DNA of 64,000 nucleotides from an uncultured Lachnospiraceae bacterium (lineage in GTDB: Bacteria > Bacillota > Clostridia > Lachnospirales > Lachnospiraceae). Every line of letters begins with the position of its first letter. The first letter of the stretch is position 1. Below the pieces are notes generated by a model. It was not told where the DNA came from and did not search any database. It saw only the letters and a program-made list of their open reading frames with translations. Shown one piece after another: positions 42,559 through 51,719 of the stretch. The translations under genes and the position numbers were made by a program. The stretch covers positions 124,001 through 188,000 of the forward strand of contig URSA01000001.1 of NCBI GenBank assembly GCA_900550475.1, in the 5' to 3' direction.

Positions 42559-44364
42559 ATGAAGGACTTTATTACAAAGACATCGCCCAGAAAAACAGTT
42601 GATACAGAAAAGTGGTTTATCGAAAGCTACCGTAAACATAAGGGGCATCCGATCGCAGTGTTGATTTCCCTGTATAAGGGAAACTACTATAAGTTTGTGA
42701 TGGCAGTGATCTGCTTTTTCATCAAACACGCCTGCGTCTGGGTGCTCCCTATTATTACCGCAAATATCATAAACGACGTAACCTCACACAATGTGAATAC
42801 GGTTCGCAACATTGTGATCTATGCCTGTCTGGAGGCGGGGTTGATCGTCTTAAACATTCCCATGAACTACCTTTACACCTCCTATAAAAGTCTTGCGACC
42901 CGCTACGCGGAAACAGGGCTGAGGAAGGCCCTGATCCGTAAGCTGCAGCAGCTTTCCATTTCCTACCATGTCGCCACCCAGTCCGGGCGGCTCCAATCCA
43001 AGATCATGCGGGATGTGGAGGCGGTGGAAACGCTCTCCACCCAGATGTTCTTAAGCATTCTGAACATTGTGCTGAACATCGGCGTCGCGCTGGTCGTCAC
43101 GGCATCGAAAAGCAAGATTGTGTTCGTGTTCTTTCTTCTTACGGCGCCGGTTGCGGCAATCACCATGGTTACGTTCCGAACTGCCATGAAGCGGCGCAAC
43201 AATGAGTTCAGAAAAGAGATGGAAGAAACCTCCGCCAGGGTCATGGAGATGGTGGAGCTGGTTCCCGTCACCAGAGCGCACGCCCTGGAGGATGAAGAAG
43301 TGCAGAAGATGAGCGGACAGCTTTTTACCGTGGCGGAGAAGGGCTATAAGCTGGATCTGGTGCAGGCGTTGTTTGGCTCCGTTGGATGGGCGGTATTCCA
43401 GATCTTTCAGGTGGTCTGTCTGGCGTTTACCGGGTATCTCGCCCTCAAGGGTCGGATTCTCGCAGGAGATATCACTCTTTACCAGAGCTATTTCGCCACG
43501 GTGGTGAATCAGGTGTCCGCAATTGTGACCCTGCTACCCACCATCACAAAGGGAATTGAATCCGTCAACTCCATCGGTGAGGTTTTACTCTCTGAGGATG
43601 TCGAGCAGAATGAAGGGAAGGAAAAACTGGAAGAGGTGAAGGGCGTCTTTGACTTTGAAGATGTTTCCTTCCATTACCAGAACAGTGAACATAATGTGCT
43701 GAACCATTTGAACCTGCATGTGAAGCAGGGAGAAACCATAGCGCTGGTGGGAGAGTCCGGAGCCGGGAAATCCACCATCCTGAATCTGGTGATCGGTTTT
43801 CATTTAGCGGAGGAGGGTAAGCTCCTTATTGATGGGAAGGATATGAGGGACATTGACTTAAGATCCTACCGCAAGCATCTGGCGGTGGTTCCGCAGACCT
43901 CCATACTCTTTTCGGGAACCATAAGGGAAAATATCATATACGGATGTGAGAATGTGTCTGAGGAGGAGCTGGCCCGGGTGGTGGAGGCGGCAAACTTAAA
44001 GGATCTGATCGAGAGCCTTCCGGATGGGCTTGACACTTTCGTGGGAGAGCACGGGGGCATGCTCTCCGGCGGACAGAGGCAGCGCATCTCCATAGCAAGG
44101 GCGCTGATCCGCAATCCGAAGGTGATCGTGCTGGATGAGGCAACCTCCGCACTGGACAGTATTTCGGAGAAGCTGATTCAGGAGGCATTGGGGAATCTGA
44201 CCCGGGGCAGAACCACCTTCGTCGTGGCGCACAGGCTTTCCACCATACGGGATGCAGACAGGATTGCCGTCATTGCCGACGGGCATTGCACCGAGTGCGG
44301 AACCTATGAGGAGCTGATGGAAAAGCAAGGGGTATTTTACCAGATGAAAAAAATACAGAGCTAG
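42559..44364 (+). CDS. ABC exporter, fused membrane and ATPase domains
   Basis: A 601-residue half-transporter with six membrane helices (about 40-330) and an ATPase domain (about 350-600): Walker A GESGAGKST, signature LSGGQRQRIS, Walker B VIVLDEATSALD, H-loop VVAHRLST. Probably works as a homodimer, exporting a lipid, peptide or drug. AAAGGAG precedes the ATG. It ends in a terminator and is followed by a Van-type two-component system with its own promoter, so functional links are possible but unproven. Confidence 0.92.
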   Translation: MKDFITKTSPRKTVDTEKWFIESYRKHKGHPIAVLISLYKGNYYKFVMAVICFFIKHACVWVLPIITANIINDVTSHNVNTVRNIVIYACLEAGLIVLNIPMNYLYTSYKSLATRYAETGLRKALIRKLQQLSISYHVATQSGRLQSKIMRDVEAVETLSTQMFLSILNIVLNIGVALVVTASKSKIVFVFFLLTAPVAAITMVTFRTAMKRRNNEFRKEMEETSARVMEMVELVPVTRAHALEDEEVQKMSGQLFTVAEKGYKLDLVQALFGSVGWAVFQIFQVVCLAFTGYLALKGRILAGDITLYQSYFATVVNQVSAIVTLLPTITKGIESVNSIGEVLLSEDVEQNEGKEKLEEVKGVFDFEDVSFHYQNSEHNVLNHLNLHVKQGETIALVGESGAGKSTILNLVIGFHLAEEGKLLIDGKDMRDIDLRSYRKHLAVVPQTSILFSGTIRENIIYGCENVSEEELARVVEAANLKDLIESLPDGLDTFVGEHGGMLSGGQRQRISIARALIRNPKVIVLDEATSALDSISEKLIQEALGNLTRGRTTFVVAHRLSTIRDADRIAVIADGHCTECGTYEELMEKQGVFYQMKKIQS

Positions 44365-44379
44365 AGCTGACGGAAGGAA

Positions 44380-44415
44380 GCTAAAGAATTCTTTAGAAAT
44401 TCTTTGGCTTTTTTT
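44380..44415 (+). terminator. Terminator after ABC exporter
   Basis: GCTAAAGAATT (44380-44390) pairs with AATTCTTTGGC (44398-44408, one G-U pair), followed by a T-run. Confidence 0.8.
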
Positions 44416-44417
44416 CG

Positions 44418-44446
44418 TTGCGTGGAAAATAGGCGGAACGTATAAT
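44418..44446 (+). promoter_or_regulatory. Promoter for two-component operon
   Basis: TTGCGT (44418-44423), 17-base spacer, TATAAT (44441-44446). Confidence 0.7.
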
Positions 44447-44500
44447 GAGAAGTGGCAGAAAATCCATACAGCGCAGAAAACGCAAAGAGGGGAGAACATT

Positions 44501-45214
44501 GTGGAGAACAATCGCTATACCATACTGATCGTGGAGGACGACCGTGAGATCAGGGAGGGCGTGGAAATTTATCTGAAAAATCAGGGTTACAGGGTATGTC
44601 AGGCAGCCAACGGAAGGGAGGGGCTTGACGTAATCGGAAAGGAGACCATCCATCTTGCCATCGTGGACATTATGATGCCCGTCATGGACGGCGTTACCAT
44701 GCTGATGAAGCTGCGGGACATGGGGAAGGAGTTTCCCGTTATCATGCTCTCCGCAAAATCGGAGGAGGTTGACAAGGTCCTGGGTCTTAATATGGGGGCG
44801 GACGACTATGTGACAAAACCCTTTACACCCATGGAGCTTCTGGCGAGAATCCACTCCCAGCTCCGCAGATATACCAAGTATCTGAATATGTCCCGGAGCG
44901 GTGGATCAGACAATCATGTTTTTACGCTGGGCGGACTGGAGCTCAATGAGGAGACGGTGGAATTGTCTGTGGACGGAAACCCGGTCAGGCTCACACCCAT
45001 GGAGTTCAAGATCGTGCAGCTTTTGATGAAAAATCCGGGGAGGGTCTTTTCGGCGGACGAAATCTATGAGCGGATCTGGAATGAAAAGGCGATCAACACG
45101 GATACGATCATGGTTCATGTGCGCAACATCAGGGAAAAAATCGAGCTGGATCCCAGAAATCCCAAATATCTGAAGGTGGTCTGGGGTGTTGGCTACAAGA
45201 TGGAGAAACAATAG
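44501..45214 (+). CDS. OmpR/VanR-type response regulator
   Basis: A 237-residue regulator with receiver domain (phospho-acceptor D56 in AIVDIMMPV, Lys in VTKPFTP) and winged-helix domain (FKIVQLLMKNPGRVFSADEI, VHVRNIREKIE). GTG start with GGGGAG upstream. Paired with the sensor kinase 16 bases downstream. Targets unknown; similar systems in Firmicutes respond to cell-envelope stress. Confidence 0.92.
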   Translation: MENNRYTILIVEDDREIREGVEIYLKNQGYRVCQAANGREGLDVIGKETIHLAIVDIMMPVMDGVTMLMKLRDMGKEFPVIMLSAKSEEVDKVLGLNMGADDYVTKPFTPMELLARIHSQLRRYTKYLNMSRSGGSDNHVFTLGGLELNEETVELSVDGNPVRLTPMEFKIVQLLMKNPGRVFSADEIYERIWNEKAINTDTIMVHVRNIREKIELDPRNPKYLKVVWGVGYKMEKQ

Positions 45215-45230
45215 CGGAAAGGAGCGTCTT

Positions 45231-46832
45231 ATGCCCGTAAAAGACAGGAAAGTGATACTGGTGATCCTCTCTGTGGTGATACCCGCGCTTGCGGTGATGT
45301 TCATTATGAGCAACTACGCCATGGTTGAGGGGTATGTGAAAAGACATTATGCGGAGAACATGCTTTTTGACTGTTATATGGACTCCGGTATCATGGAATA
45401 CATTGCGTTCTGCTGTGCTTTTTTGGCACTTCTTGCGCTGGTGCTTCCGTTGCGCCGGCTTTTGGAAACCCCTTTCTCCGAGTGTCCCATTTTCTCCCTG
45501 TCACCGGAAGGGCTTATTGTGATCGTGATCCTGTCCGTGGCATTTGGGACGGAGGTCATTCCGGGAAGCATTGTCCGGTTCCTCTCGGGGACTGCGGCGG
45601 AGGATCTGGCGGGCTTTATGGGCTTTTCCGTCCGGAATGGCGCCAGTATCGCAGGAATTGCGCACGGGGTCCTGCTTTTTGTCCTGTTCCTTGCGTCGTG
45701 GTATGTGGGGCTTTCCCTGAAGGTAGTGCGCGAGCTTGGCATCCGTCAATATATTACAAAGAGAAGCCTGATCTACCGTATTTTCCCCTTCTGTAAAAGG
45801 CAGGTGAAGGAGCTGTACCATTCGCTGGAGCAGATTGATGTTTCCAAAAGCGCCGGACGGACAATTTTAAAGATTGTGCTGTTAAACGGAGCTGTGCTCT
45901 TATTGATCAGCTGCTTATGGTACGGGGGAATCTCCGTGACTATTGTCTATTCCGTGGTGCTGTACTTCGGATTGAAGTTCTACGTGAGCCGCATGCAGCT
46001 AAAATATAAGATTCTGCTTGATAAAATAGAGGAGATCTCAGCAGGCAACCTGAATGTGGAGATCACGGAGGATCTGGGGATTTTTAACCCCTTCAAGGAG
46101 CAGCTTTTACAGATCCAGACCGGCTTTCGCAATGCGGTGGAGTCGGAGGTGAAAAGCCAGAAGATGAAGTCGGAGCTGATTACCAATGTGTCCCATGATC
46201 TCAAGACGCCGCTCACGGCAATCATCACCTATGTAGATATTTTGAAGGATGAGACGCTCACGGAGGAGCAGAGGCGGGAATATCTGGACACGCTGGAGAA
46301 AAAGTCCCTTCGGCTGAAGGTCCTGATCGAAGATCTGTTTGAGGTCAGCAAGGCAACAAGCGGGGCTGTCACCCTGAATCTGATGGATGTGGATCTGTGT
46401 AACCTGATCAAACAGGTCAGGCTTGAGATGTCCGACAAGCTGGACGCCGCCGGACTGGATGTGCGGATGGATTTCCCTGAAGAGAAGGCGATCGTGCGGC
46501 TGGACAGCCAGAAAACCTACCGGATCTACGAAAATCTGTTTTCCAATATCGCAAGGTACGCCCTCCACGGAACCAGAGTCTATGTGCAGGGTGTAGTGAC
46601 GGAAGGGCGGATTTTGGTATTCTTTAAAAACATATCGGCGGCGGAGATCACCATGGACGCCTCGAGGCTGGCGGAGCGCTTTGTCCGGGGAGACAGCTCC
46701 CGCAATACGGAGGGCAGCGGTCTGGGACTTGCCATCGTAAAGAGCTTTGTGGAGCTGCAGGGCGGTATGTTTGTGATAGAGAATGACGGCGACTTATTCA
46801 AAGCCGTTACCTCCTTCCCGGTCAAGGGATAA
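45231..46832 (+). CDS. Sensor histidine kinase (VanS-like)
   Basis: A 533-residue kinase with several N-terminal membrane helices (about 8-30, 55-75, 95-115, 145-165, 215-250), then a linker and kinase core with H322 in NVSHDLKTPLTAI and the G2 box SGLGLAIVKS. The N box reads NLFSNIARYA. The many membrane helices and no large outside loop suggest sensing within the membrane. ATG at 45231 follows AAAGGAG. The last 39 bases overlap the convergent LysR gene. Confidence 0.9.
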   Translation: MPVKDRKVILVILSVVIPALAVMFIMSNYAMVEGYVKRHYAENMLFDCYMDSGIMEYIAFCCAFLALLALVLPLRRLLETPFSECPIFSLSPEGLIVIVILSVAFGTEVIPGSIVRFLSGTAAEDLAGFMGFSVRNGASIAGIAHGVLLFVLFLASWYVGLSLKVVRELGIRQYITKRSLIYRIFPFCKRQVKELYHSLEQIDVSKSAGRTILKIVLLNGAVLLLISCLWYGGISVTIVYSVVLYFGLKFYVSRMQLKYKILLDKIEEISAGNLNVEITEDLGIFNPFKEQLLQIQTGFRNAVESEVKSQKMKSELITNVSHDLKTPLTAIITYVDILKDETLTEEQRREYLDTLEKKSLRLKVLIEDLFEVSKATSGAVTLNLMDVDLCNLIKQVRLEMSDKLDAAGLDVRMDFPEEKAIVRLDSQKTYRIYENLFSNIARYALHGTRVYVQGVVTEGRILVFFKNISAAEITMDASRLAERFVRGDSSRNTEGSGLGLAIVKSFVELQGGMFVIENDGDLFKAVTSFPVKG

Positions 46833-47708
46833 GAATTTCATAACGGCGGCGTTGGTAGGATTTGTCTGTTTTTTATAGGCAAATCCTATTTTTCGTTTGG
46901 GAATCTCTCCCTTTATGGGAAAGGGGATCAGCATACCGTTTTTCAGTTCCTCCTCCACAAAATCCCTGACAACGCAGGCGACGCCCATTCCAATCTTCGC
47001 AAATTCGATGAGAAGATCCATGGTTGTCACCTCAAGCTGCTGCTCCGGGGTGATATCCTGTAAAATCAGATATTTTTCCACATATTGTCTGGTGATGTTT
47101 TTCTTATCAAGCAGCATCAGCGTGGCGTGGCGCAGCAGTTCGTTTTCATCCCCGCTGCCGCATTCCGTCAAATGGGATAAATATTCCCCGGTCGAGACGA
47201 AGATATCCTGTATTTCCCTGACCGGCAGAAAGGCAAGCTCCCCCATGTGATCGTTTTCTCCGATGAGACCGATGTCCAGCTTTCCACTTTCCAGCCCGGC
47301 GATGGTTTCTAAGGAGGACTGGCAGTATATGGACAGCTTCACGCGGGGATTTTCACGGATGAAGGCTTGCAGATAGGGCAGGAGCATATACCTGCACAGG
47401 GTCGTGCTCACGCCGATGGAAAGCTGACCAACGCCAAGCTCCAAATTCTGCCGCAGTTGTTCCTCGCCCCGGCTGATCGCCTGAAAGGCGGTGGAAACCT
47501 GTCTGTATAGAAGTTTGCCCTCCGGTGTGAGCTTTACTCCTCTGGAATTGCGGGTAAACAGGGAAACGGACAGATTGCTCTCCAGCTTTGCGATGGCTTT
47601 CGATATGGCGGGCTGGGAAATATAGAGATTCCTTGCGGCGGCGGATATATTGCCGCAGGATGCGGTTTCATAAAAAATGTGATATAAATTCAGATTTTGC
47701 TGCTGCAT
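46794..47708 (-). CDS. LysR-type regulator, likely of leuCD
   Basis: A 304-residue regulator: winged helix (about 1-60, SQPAISKAIAKLE) followed by a substrate-binding-like effector domain. Divergent from leuC with 133 bases between starts, the normal arrangement for a LysR regulator and its target. The ATG at 47708 follows GAGGT; the earlier in-frame codon lacks a site. Its 3' end overlaps the sensor kinase gene. Effector may be a leucine pathway intermediate, by analogy only. Confidence 0.88.
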   Translation of the reverse strand: MQQQNLNLYHIFYETASCGNISAAARNLYISQPAISKAIAKLESNLSVSLFTRNSRGVKLTPEGKLLYRQVSTAFQAISRGEEQLRQNLELGVGQLSIGVSTTLCRYMLLPYLQAFIRENPRVKLSIYCQSSLETIAGLESGKLDIGLIGENDHMGELAFLPVREIQDIFVSTGEYLSHLTECGSGDENELLRHATLMLLDKKNITRQYVEKYLILQDITPEQQLEVTTMDLLIEFAKIGMGVACVVRDFVEEELKNGMLIPFPIKGEIPKRKIGFAYKKQTNPTNAAVMKFLSLDREGGNGFE

Positions 47709-47738
47709 GACATTCACCTCGTTTCTTATCATGTTAGC

Positions 47739-47753
47739 ATAACTGAATTTTAT
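47739..47753. promoter_or_regulatory. LysR-type operator candidate
   Basis: ATAACTGAATTTTAT has the T-N11-A core with inverted ends ATAA/TTAT, 22 bases before the leuC -35 hexamer, a fitting place for activation. Confidence 0.5.
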
Positions 47754-47775
47754 AGTAAATATGAAATATATATAT

Positions 47776-47804
47776 TTGAAGAATAACGCTGTATGTGATA
47801 AAAT
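47776..47804 (+). promoter_or_regulatory. Promoter for leuCD
   Basis: TTGAAG (47776-47781), 17-base spacer, TAAAAT (47799-47804). Confidence 0.6.
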
Positions 47805-47841
47805 GAGGGCAGAATTTAGGAATACGGAGGAACCTTATAGT

Positions 47842-49104
47842 ATGGGAATGACGATGACGCAAAAAATTTTGGCGGCGCATGCCGGTCTTGAGAGTGTGGA
47901 AGCGGGGCAGTTGATCGAGGCGGATCTTGATCTTGTGCTCGGCAACGACATTACCAGCCCGGTTGCCATCAAAGAGATGGATAAGATGAAGGTAAGCGGC
48001 GTGTTTGACAAGGACAAGATTGCGCTGGTGCCGGATCATTTTGTCCCGAACAAGGATATCAAGTCCGCGGAGCACTGCAAATGCGTGCGTGAATTTGCAA
48101 GAAAAAATGAGATCACGAACTATTTTGAAGTGGGCGAGATGGGAATCGAGCATGCGCTTCTGCCCGAGAAAGGTCTTACGGTTGCCGGGGATGTGATCAT
48201 CGGAGCGGATTCCCATACCTGCACCTACGGTGCACTGGGGGCATTTTCCACCGGTGTGGGCAGCACGGATATGGCTGCCGGCATGGTGACGGGAAAGGCA
48301 TGGTTCAAGGTACCCACCGCACTGAAGATTGTCCTTACGGGAAAGCCCTCCAAGTGGGTGTCCGGCAAGGATGTGATCCTGCATCTGATCGGAATGATCG
48401 GTGTGGACGGCGCCCTTTATAAATCTTTGGAGTTTGTGGGGGACGGAATCGCCAATCTCTCCATGGATGACCGCTTTACCATTGCCAACATGGCGATCGA
48501 AGCGGGTGCCAAGAACGGCATATTCCCGGTGGACGATACCGCAAAGGCATATATGAAGGAGCATTCCACACGCGCCTTCACCGTCTATGAGGCGGACGAG
48601 GATGCGGTTTACGACGCGGAATACGTGATCGATCTCGCCGCATTGAAGTCCACAGTGGCATTTCCCCATCTGCCCGAAAATACCCATACCATCGACAAGA
48701 TCGAAGAAATCCCCATCGATCAGGTGGTGATCGGTTCCTGCACTAACGGCAGGCTGGATGATCTGCGGATCGCGGCCGAGGTGTTGAAGGGACGCCATGT
48801 TGCTAAGGGGATGAGATGTATCGTGATCCCCGCCACCCAGCGCATCTATATGGAAGCCATGGAGGAAGGGCTTTTAAAGACCTTCATCGAGGCGGGCGCC
48901 GTGGTGAGCACCCCCACCTGCGGACCGTGTCTGGGCGGCTATATGGGTATCCTTGCCGAGGGCGAGAGATGCGTGTCGACCACTAACCGCAACTTTGTGG
49001 GACGGATGGGGCATGTAAAGTCCGAGATCTATCTGGCAAGCCCGGCAGTTGCCGCAGCAAGCGCCGTCACCGGCAGAATTTCCGGACCGGACGCACTTTT
49101 ATAA
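47842..49104 (+). CDS. leuC: 3-isopropylmalate dehydratase, large subunit
   Basis: A 420-residue aconitase-family subunit of the archaeal/clostridial LeuC type. Cluster-binding Cys residues are in GSCTNGR and CGPCLGG, with the third Cys upstream in the ADSHTCTYGALG region context. It isomerises 2- to 3-isopropylmalate in leucine synthesis together with LeuD. ATG at 47842 follows GGAGG by 11 bases; a run of in-frame codons from 47761 would lie before the promoter. Confidence 0.95.
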   Translation: MGMTMTQKILAAHAGLESVEAGQLIEADLDLVLGNDITSPVAIKEMDKMKVSGVFDKDKIALVPDHFVPNKDIKSAEHCKCVREFARKNEITNYFEVGEMGIEHALLPEKGLTVAGDVIIGADSHTCTYGALGAFSTGVGSTDMAAGMVTGKAWFKVPTALKIVLTGKPSKWVSGKDVILHLIGMIGVDGALYKSLEFVGDGIANLSMDDRFTIANMAIEAGAKNGIFPVDDTAKAYMKEHSTRAFTVYEADEDAVYDAEYVIDLAALKSTVAFPHLPENTHTIDKIEEIPIDQVVIGSCTNGRLDDLRIAAEVLKGRHVAKGMRCIVIPATQRIYMEAMEEGLLKTFIEAGAVVSTPTCGPCLGGYMGILAEGERCVSTTNRNFVGRMGHVKSEIYLASPAVAAASAVTGRISGPDALL

Positions 49105-49126
49105 TGAGAGAAAGGATATGTGACTT

Positions 49127-49612
49127 ATGCAGGCAAGAGGAACAGTTTTTAAATATGGAGACAATGTGGATACGGATGTGATCATTCCGGCAAGATACTT
49201 AAACTCCTCCGACCCGAAGGATCTGGCGGAGCATTGCATGGAGGATATTGACAAGGACTTTGTAAAGCGCGTGAAGAAGGGGGATATTATGGTGGCGAAC
49301 AAGAATTTCGGCTGCGGCTCCTCCAGAGAGCATGCCCCCATTGCCATCAAGGCTGCGGGCATCAGCTGTGTGATCGCGGAGACCTTTGCCCGTATCTTTT
49401 ACCGCAACGCCATCAATATCGGACTTCCCATCATTGAGTGTCCCGAGGCTGCCCGTGCCATCGAAGCGGGAGACGAGGTGGAGATCGATTTTGATTCCGG
49501 CGTGATCACCGATGTGACCAAGGGCGTTTCCTACAAGGGACAGGCGTTCCCGCCGTTCATGCAGAAGATCATTGCGGCGGAGGGGCTGATCAACTACATC
49601 AACAACAAGTAA
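49127..49612 (+). CDS. leuD: 3-isopropylmalate dehydratase, small subunit
   Basis: A 161-residue swivelling-domain subunit with FKYGDNVDTDVIIPARYL at the start and NKNFGCGSSREHAP in the active site. It completes LeuC, 22 bases upstream. leuA and leuB are not in the window. Confidence 0.96.
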   Translation: MQARGTVFKYGDNVDTDVIIPARYLNSSDPKDLAEHCMEDIDKDFVKRVKKGDIMVANKNFGCGSSREHAPIAIKAAGISCVIAETFARIFYRNAINIGLPIIECPEAARAIEAGDEVEIDFDSGVITDVTKGVSYKGQAFPPFMQKIIAAEGLINYINNK

Positions 49613-49618
49613 AGACTT

Positions 49619-49647
49619 TTGCATTTCTTTTCTGCAAGGTGTATAAT
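49619..49647 (+). promoter_or_regulatory. Promoter for MATE exporter
   Basis: TTGCAT (49619-49624), 17-base spacer, TATAAT (49642-49647), 38 bases before the start codon. Confidence 0.72.
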
Positions 49648-49685
49648 AAACCACTGTCAGCATAAGAGTGAAGGATGGTTGAAAC

Positions 49686-51071
49686 ATGCAGGATAGAAAA
49701 GAAAAAAACGGAAGATACGAAATAGATATGTGTGAGGGACCGCTCTTTGGCAAGATAATGCTGTTTACGGTCCCTCTGATGCTTTCCGGCATTTTGCAGC
49801 TTTTGTTCAATGCAGCGGACATGATCGTGGTCGGACGCTGGGTGGGCAGCAACGCGCTGGCGGCGGTCGGCTCCACCGGCGCGCTCATCAATCTTTTGGT
49901 CAATGTGTTTATCGGGCTGTCCGTGGGCGCGAATGTCATGGTTGCCAGATATTTCGGGGCAGGGCAGGACAAAGAGCTCTCGGAGATGGTACATACGGCG
50001 ATCCTGACTGCCTTTGTCAGCGGCGTAATCCTGATCTTTGTGGGGTTCTTTGTGGCACCGTATGCCCTGGAACTCATGGGAACCCCTGAGGAGGTTCTGG
50101 ATCAGGCGGTGCTGTATGTCCGGATTTACTTTGCCGCCATGCCGGTTATGATGGTGTATAACTTCGGCTCCGCTATCCTCCGCGCGGTGGGGGACACCAG
50201 ACGGCCGCTGTATTTCCTGACCGCAGCCGGTGTGATCAATGTGATCCTGAATCTGTTTTTTGTCATTGTCTGTGGATTGGGAGTGGCGGGCGTTGCCATT
50301 GCCACCGCCATTTCGCAGGCTGTTTCTGCGGCGCTGGTTCTTCTCTGCCTGTTCCGGGCGGATGCCGCATATAAGCTCCGATTTGAAAATCTGAGGATCA
50401 GCGGACATAAGATGGGGATGATGTTAAAGATCGGTCTGCCTGCCGGACTGCAGGGAGCGGTATTTTCCTTCTCCAACGTCCTGATCCAGTCCTCCGTAAA
50501 CTCCTTCGGCGCGGACGCCGTTGCGGGAAACTCCGCAGCTGCCAATCTGGAGGGCTTTGTCTATGTGGCGATGAACACGCTGCACCAGACGGCGGTCAGC
50601 TTTGTGGGACAGAATTACGGAGCCCAAAAATATAAGAGAATCGGCATCATTGCCGGACAATGCATTCTCATTGTGGCGGCAACGGGTCTGATTCTGGGCA
50701 ATCTGTTCTATTTTTCGGGAGGTCTTCTTTTGCGGCTGTATGCCGCGGAGGAGGCGGTAATCGCCATCGGCTTAAAGCGGATGCTCTATATCTGTTGTCC
50801 CTACTTCCTCTGCGGGGTGATGGATACTTTGGTGGGCTGCCTGCGGGGAATGGGGCATTCCGTGCTGCCCATGCTGGTCTCCCTGACCGGTGCGTGCGTA
50901 TTCAGGGTTGTCTGGATCTATACGGTATTCCAGACCAGCCGGACGCTTGAAACTCTGTATATTTCCTACCCGATTTCATGGGCGCTGACAGCCATGGTGC
51001 ATTTTGGCTGTTTCCTGTTCATTTATCTGCGTCTGCTTTCCAAAGAAAAGAAAGTATGCTATGATAACTGA
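49686..51071 (+). CDS. MATE family efflux transporter
   Basis: A 461-residue membrane protein with about twelve helices in two halves, NorM/DinF-like. Typical features: FTVPLMLSGILQLLFNAADM (helix 1), VVGRWVGSNALAAVG, and in the second half GLPAGLQGAVFSFSNVLIQS. It exports drugs or cationic metabolites with sodium or protons. AAGGATGG precedes the ATG. Confidence 0.92.
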   Translation: MQDRKEKNGRYEIDMCEGPLFGKIMLFTVPLMLSGILQLLFNAADMIVVGRWVGSNALAAVGSTGALINLLVNVFIGLSVGANVMVARYFGAGQDKELSEMVHTAILTAFVSGVILIFVGFFVAPYALELMGTPEEVLDQAVLYVRIYFAAMPVMMVYNFGSAILRAVGDTRRPLYFLTAAGVINVILNLFFVIVCGLGVAGVAIATAISQAVSAALVLLCLFRADAAYKLRFENLRISGHKMGMMLKIGLPAGLQGAVFSFSNVLIQSSVNSFGADAVAGNSAAANLEGFVYVAMNTLHQTAVSFVGQNYGAQKYKRIGIIAGQCILIVAATGLILGNLFYFSGGLLLRLYAAEEAVIAIGLKRMLYICCPYFLCGVMDTLVGCLRGMGHSVLPMLVSLTGACVFRVVWIYTVFQTSRTLETLYISYPISWALTAMVHFGCFLFIYLRLLSKEKKVCYDN

Positions 51072-51101
51072 TAGAAAAAAGAAAACGGAGGCTGTCGGAT
51101 T

Positions 51102-51707
51102 ATGATAGCATATGTTCAGGGAGAGCTTGCGGAGCTTTCCGAGGATATCGCGGTTCTGGATGTGGGAGGAATCGGTTATAACATCCATATTTCTCCAAGG
51201 GTAGCGCAGAATCTGCCTGCCATCGGGCATCGGATCAAGCTGTATACCTATACGCTGGTCAGGGAGGATGCGTTTTCCCTCTACGGCTTTCTCACAAGGG
51301 ACGATCTTTCACTGTTCAAAAAGTGCATTACGGTGAATGGGATCGGGCCAAAGGGAGGTCTTGCACTGTTGTCCGCCATGGATGCGGACGCCCTTCGGTA
51401 TGCGATTCTTTCCGGGGATGCAAAAGCCATTGCAAAGGCGCCCGGGATCGGTTCCCGCACAGCGGAGCGCCTGATTCTGGATTTAAAGGACAAGGTTTCC
51501 TTTGATGACACCATGATCGGCAGGGAGATCGTGTCGGGAAGTGTGTCCTCGCCGGAGACGGAGGGCGTGGTAAGAGAAGCGGTGGAAGCGCTGGTCGCAT
51601 TAGGCTACGGGCAGGCGGAGAGCCTTCACGCCGTCAAGCTGGTGGAGAATGCCGGGGAAATGGACAGCGGCGCGCTGTTAAAAGCCGCACTGAAAAAAAT
51701 GTTTTAA
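51102..51707 (+). CDS. ruvA: Holliday junction branch migration protein RuvA
   Basis: A 201-residue protein that binds four-way DNA junctions and recruits RuvB. N-terminal OB-fold (MIAYVQGELAEL), tandem helix-hairpin-helix (VNGIGPKGGLALL, APGIGSRTAERLI) and a C-terminal RuvB-binding domain (EALVALGYGQAE). GGAGG precedes the ATG. Operon with ruvB, 12 bases downstream. Confidence 0.96.
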   Translation: MIAYVQGELAELSEDIAVLDVGGIGYNIHISPRVAQNLPAIGHRIKLYTYTLVREDAFSLYGFLTRDDLSLFKKCITVNGIGPKGGLALLSAMDADALRYAILSGDAKAIAKAPGIGSRTAERLILDLKDKVSFDDTMIGREIVSGSVSSPETEGVVREAVEALVALGYGQAESLHAVKLVENAGEMDSGALLKAALKKMF

Positions 51708-51719
51708 AGGGAACAGGGC

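Noticed and set aside
47734..48798. 354-codon minus-strand frame opposite leuC
   Set aside because: It is antisense to leuC, with a His- and Arg-rich sequence without family motifs, typical of shadow frames in GC-rich genes.
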